From: an uncultured Butyricicoccus sp.
Lineage (GTDB): Bacteria > Bacillota > Clostridia > Oscillospirales > Butyricicoccaceae
NCBI GenBank assembly: GCA_959018045.1
Contig: CAUEJN010000057.1
Span: forward strand, 1 to 7,022
Direction: 5' to 3'
Length of the DNA stretch: 7,022 bases
Position numbers and translations under genes: made by a program. Below the pieces are notes generated by a model. It was given only the letters and a program-made list of their open reading frames with translations. It made no database searches and was not told the DNA's origin. Positions 5,337-7,022 of this stretch are shown here, in pieces. Positions within the stretch are counted from its first letter, which is position 1, and each line of letters begins with the position of its first letter.

Positions 5337-7022
5337 TTAAGCGATAGTCCCCTGGAATTTTCGCTCAGCCTCGGCCAGATTGAGCATCAGCATACGCGAC
5401 ACGCCCTGCTCCTGCATGGTCACGCCGTAGAGCATATCGGCCTCCTCCATCGTACCGCGTCTGTGCGTGATGGCGATGAACTGGGTCGCCCCCGACAGGC
5501 GGCGCAGGTACTGCGCGTAGCGCGCGACGTTTACGTCGTCCAGCGCGGCCTCAATCTCGTCGAGCACACAGAACGGGGTGGGACGCACCTTGAGGATGGC
5601 AAAGTAGAGCGCGATGGCGACAAATGCCTTTTCACCGCCCGATAGCAAGGTGATGGTCTTGACCGCCTTGCCCGGCGGGCTGACCTTGATGTCGATGCCG
5701 CAGTTTAGGATATCCGAGGTGTCGGCCAGCTGCAATTCGGCATGACCGCCGCCAAAGATCTCGGTGAAGGTCTCACCGAAATAGTGGTTGAGCTTGGCAA
5801 ACTCCGAGGAAAAAATCTCCTTCATGTGCACGGTCAGCTCGTCGATGACCTTTTGCAGCTCGCGCTGCGCGGTCTCCAGATCGTCCTTTTGCGTGCGCAG
5901 GAATTCAAAGCGTTCGGTCAGTGCGGCATACGCCTGCGGCGCATCCAGGTTGACGTTGCCCAGGGTGCGCATCTGCGTGCGCAGCGTGTCGGCCTGACTG
6001 CGTGCCGCTGCCGGGTCGGGCAGTTCAATCCGAATGGCTTCTGCCGGGGTCGGTGTCAGCTCGTAGGTCTCCCACATCTTATCCAAAATCTGAGTTTCCT
6101 CGTTTTTGAGCTGCACGCCCAGTGCCGTCAAACGACCGTTTTCCCGCTCGAGCGACAAAATCTCATCGTTTCGGCTCTGTGCCTGCCGGTCGACCTTGGT
6201 GCGCTCGGCTTCGATGCGCATGCGCTGGTCGCTCTGCGCCCGTAACAGTTCGTGCAGGCGGTCGAGATCCTGTCCGCCGTCCTGCTGCATCTGCCGTGCT
6301 TCGACCAGCTGCTGCCGCATCTGCTCGGCTTCCTGCTCAAACCGCACGACAGCCTGCTCGCTTGCGTTCAGTCCGGCCGCCATTTCACTGCGCAGACGTT
6401 CCAGATTTTCAGCCGCACGCTGTTCGGCGGCAAATTCGGTACGGTTTTCAGCCTGCGCGGTGCGCACCTGCTGCATCTGCATGATGCAGTCGTCGTGCGC
6501 AGCCTCCCAGGCATTCTGGCGTTCGTCCAGTGTCTGCCGTTCGGCGGCAATCTGCGCGAGCGCCGCCGTACAATCGGACAACCTCTGTTCGGTGTCCGCG
6601 ATGGCCTGCTCATATTGTGCCCGGGCTGCGTCCAAATTGTCGCGCTCGAGCCGGAAACCTACCAGTCGGGTGCGCAGGCTGTCCACCTTGGCACCGCGCT
6701 GCGCGACCACCGTCTGCAAGCGCGTGTGCTCCTGCTGCTGGTTCGCGCGTTCGCCCTCGATGGCGCGACGGTCGTACTCGACTGCGGCCAACTCACTTTT
6801 GGCAGTATGTACTGCCTGTTCGGCCTGCCCCCCCGTGTGCCCCAGCATTTGGGCTTTGGCTTCAAATGGTTGAAGCGGAGCCCCCCGCGCCAGCACACCG
6901 GTCGATTGGGCCATCGAACCGCGGGCCTTCGCACCCCCGCCCGGCATGGCCGGACCGCCCAGCGGGACAATGCGAAGAGGGTTGGGTTTTTTTTTGCCAA
7001 CTTCCCGCCCGGCCTCCCTGCC
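5337..7022 (-). CDS. smc: Chromosome segregation protein SMC, C-terminal half (5' end beyond the window)
   Basis: SMC forms the ATP-driven ring that, with ScpA and ScpB, condenses and segregates the chromosome. The reading frame is open from the right edge to the TAA at 5337-5339, giving 561 residues, about half of a typical ~1190-residue SMC. The in-frame ATG at 6947 is internal and not a start. Counting from the edge: hinge exit (about 1-55), then a long Gln/Glu/Ala/Arg-rich coiled coil returning from the hinge (about 60-385), then the C-terminal ABC half. That half has the signature LSGGEK (460-465, bases 5628-5645), Walker B VLDEIEAALDD (from 486, bases 5535-5567) with catalytic Glu489, and the switch His520 in AITHRRGTMEEAD. 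The Walker A half lies outside. The hinge-exit part at 6820-7022 fits the consensus poorly and may contain sequencing errors. Next gene is ftsY after 24 bases. Confidence 0.95.
   Translation of the reverse strand, partial: GREAGREVGKKKPNPLRIVPLGGPAMPGGGAKARGSMAQSTGVLARGAPLQPFEAKAQMLGHTGGQAEQAVHTAKSELAAVEYDRRAIEGERANQQQEHTRLQTVVAQRGAKVDSLRTRLVGFRLERDNLDAARAQYEQAIADTEQRLSDCTAALAQIAAERQTLDERQNAWEAAHDDCIMQMQQVRTAQAENRTEFAAEQRAAENLERLRSEMAAGLNASEQAVVRFEQEAEQMRQQLVEARQMQQDGGQDLDRLHELLRAQSDQRMRIEAERTKVDRQAQSRNDEILSLERENGRLTALGVQLKNEETQILDKMWETYELTPTPAEAIRIELPDPAAARSQADTLRTQMRTLGNVNLDAPQAYAALTERFEFLRTQKDDLETAQRELQKVIDELTVHMKEIFSSEFAKLNHYFGETFTEIFGGGHAELQLADTSDILNCGIDIKVSPPGKAVKTITLLSGGEKAFVAIALYFAILKVRPTPFCVLDEIEAALDDVNVARYAQYLRRLSGATQFIAITHRRGTMEEADMLYGVTMQEQGVSRMLMLNLAEAERKFQGTIA

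Noticed and set aside
4830..5645. 271-codon open frame on the plus strand, antisense to ftsY and the smc end
   Set aside because: Same reasoning: it crosses two well-supported genes and the intergenic gap, and its translation shows no family signature.
6106..6873. 255-codon Ser/Arg/Cys-rich open frame on the plus strand
   Set aside because: It is the complement of the SMC coiled coil; its odd composition follows from reading Gln/Glu/Ala codons backwards.
5337..6947. SMC read as a complete 536-residue protein starting at ATG 6947
   Set aside because: The frame stays open to the right edge, upstream residues match the SMC hinge exit (LRIV...), and no ribosome site precedes this Met. It is an internal codon of a truncated gene.
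1..7022. Search for defence, phage, insertion-sequence or secondary-metabolite genes, CRISPR or tRNA
   Set aside because: All coding space is filled by recognised core genes with short spacers; no direct-repeat array, transposase motif or cloverleaf was seen on either strand.

Overview
The window is a compact run of eight conserved housekeeping genes, all on the minus strand and so read from right to left. The organism is most likely a Gram-positive Clostridia member. Three things suggest this: the gene order, a base composition in the mid-to-upper 50s percent G+C by eye, and clostridial-looking protein sequences. I lean towards the Oscillospirales (Butyricicoccus or Agathobaculum-like), but that finer placement is a weak inference. 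No RNA gene, mobile element, CRISPR array or origin was seen.

In order of transcription: the C-terminal half of smc (chromosome condensation; it enters from the right edge without its start), ftsY (SRP receptor), rph (RNase PH), rdgB (ITP/XTP pyrophosphatase), yhbY (CRM-domain ribosome assembly factor), nadD (nicotinate-nucleotide adenylyltransferase), yqeK (HD-domain Ap4A hydrolase) and an LCP (LytR-CpsA-Psr) cell-wall ligase gene that runs off the left edge without a stop.

The spacers are 24, -4, 3, 24, 3, 15 and 5 bases, most genes have a good Shine-Dalgarno sequence, and no terminator is visible. The set therefore looks like one operon or a chain of translationally coupled genes. It joins blocks that are often separate in Firmicutes: smc-ftsY, rph-rdgB, and yhbY-nadD-yqeK-LCP. 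The common theme is growth housekeeping: segregation, membrane targeting, RNA and ribosome maturation, nucleotide-pool cleaning, NAD synthesis, alarmone turnover and wall-polymer attachment. There is no stretch over 300 bases without a gene.

I found no evidence of a previously undescribed system. Two points deserve a second look. The LCP protein carries a long Ser/Asp-rich, Lys/Arg-free extracellular tail that is still open at the window edge. The last ~200 bases on the right, coding for the SMC hinge exit, depart from the family consensus in a way that looks like poor sequence at a contig end.
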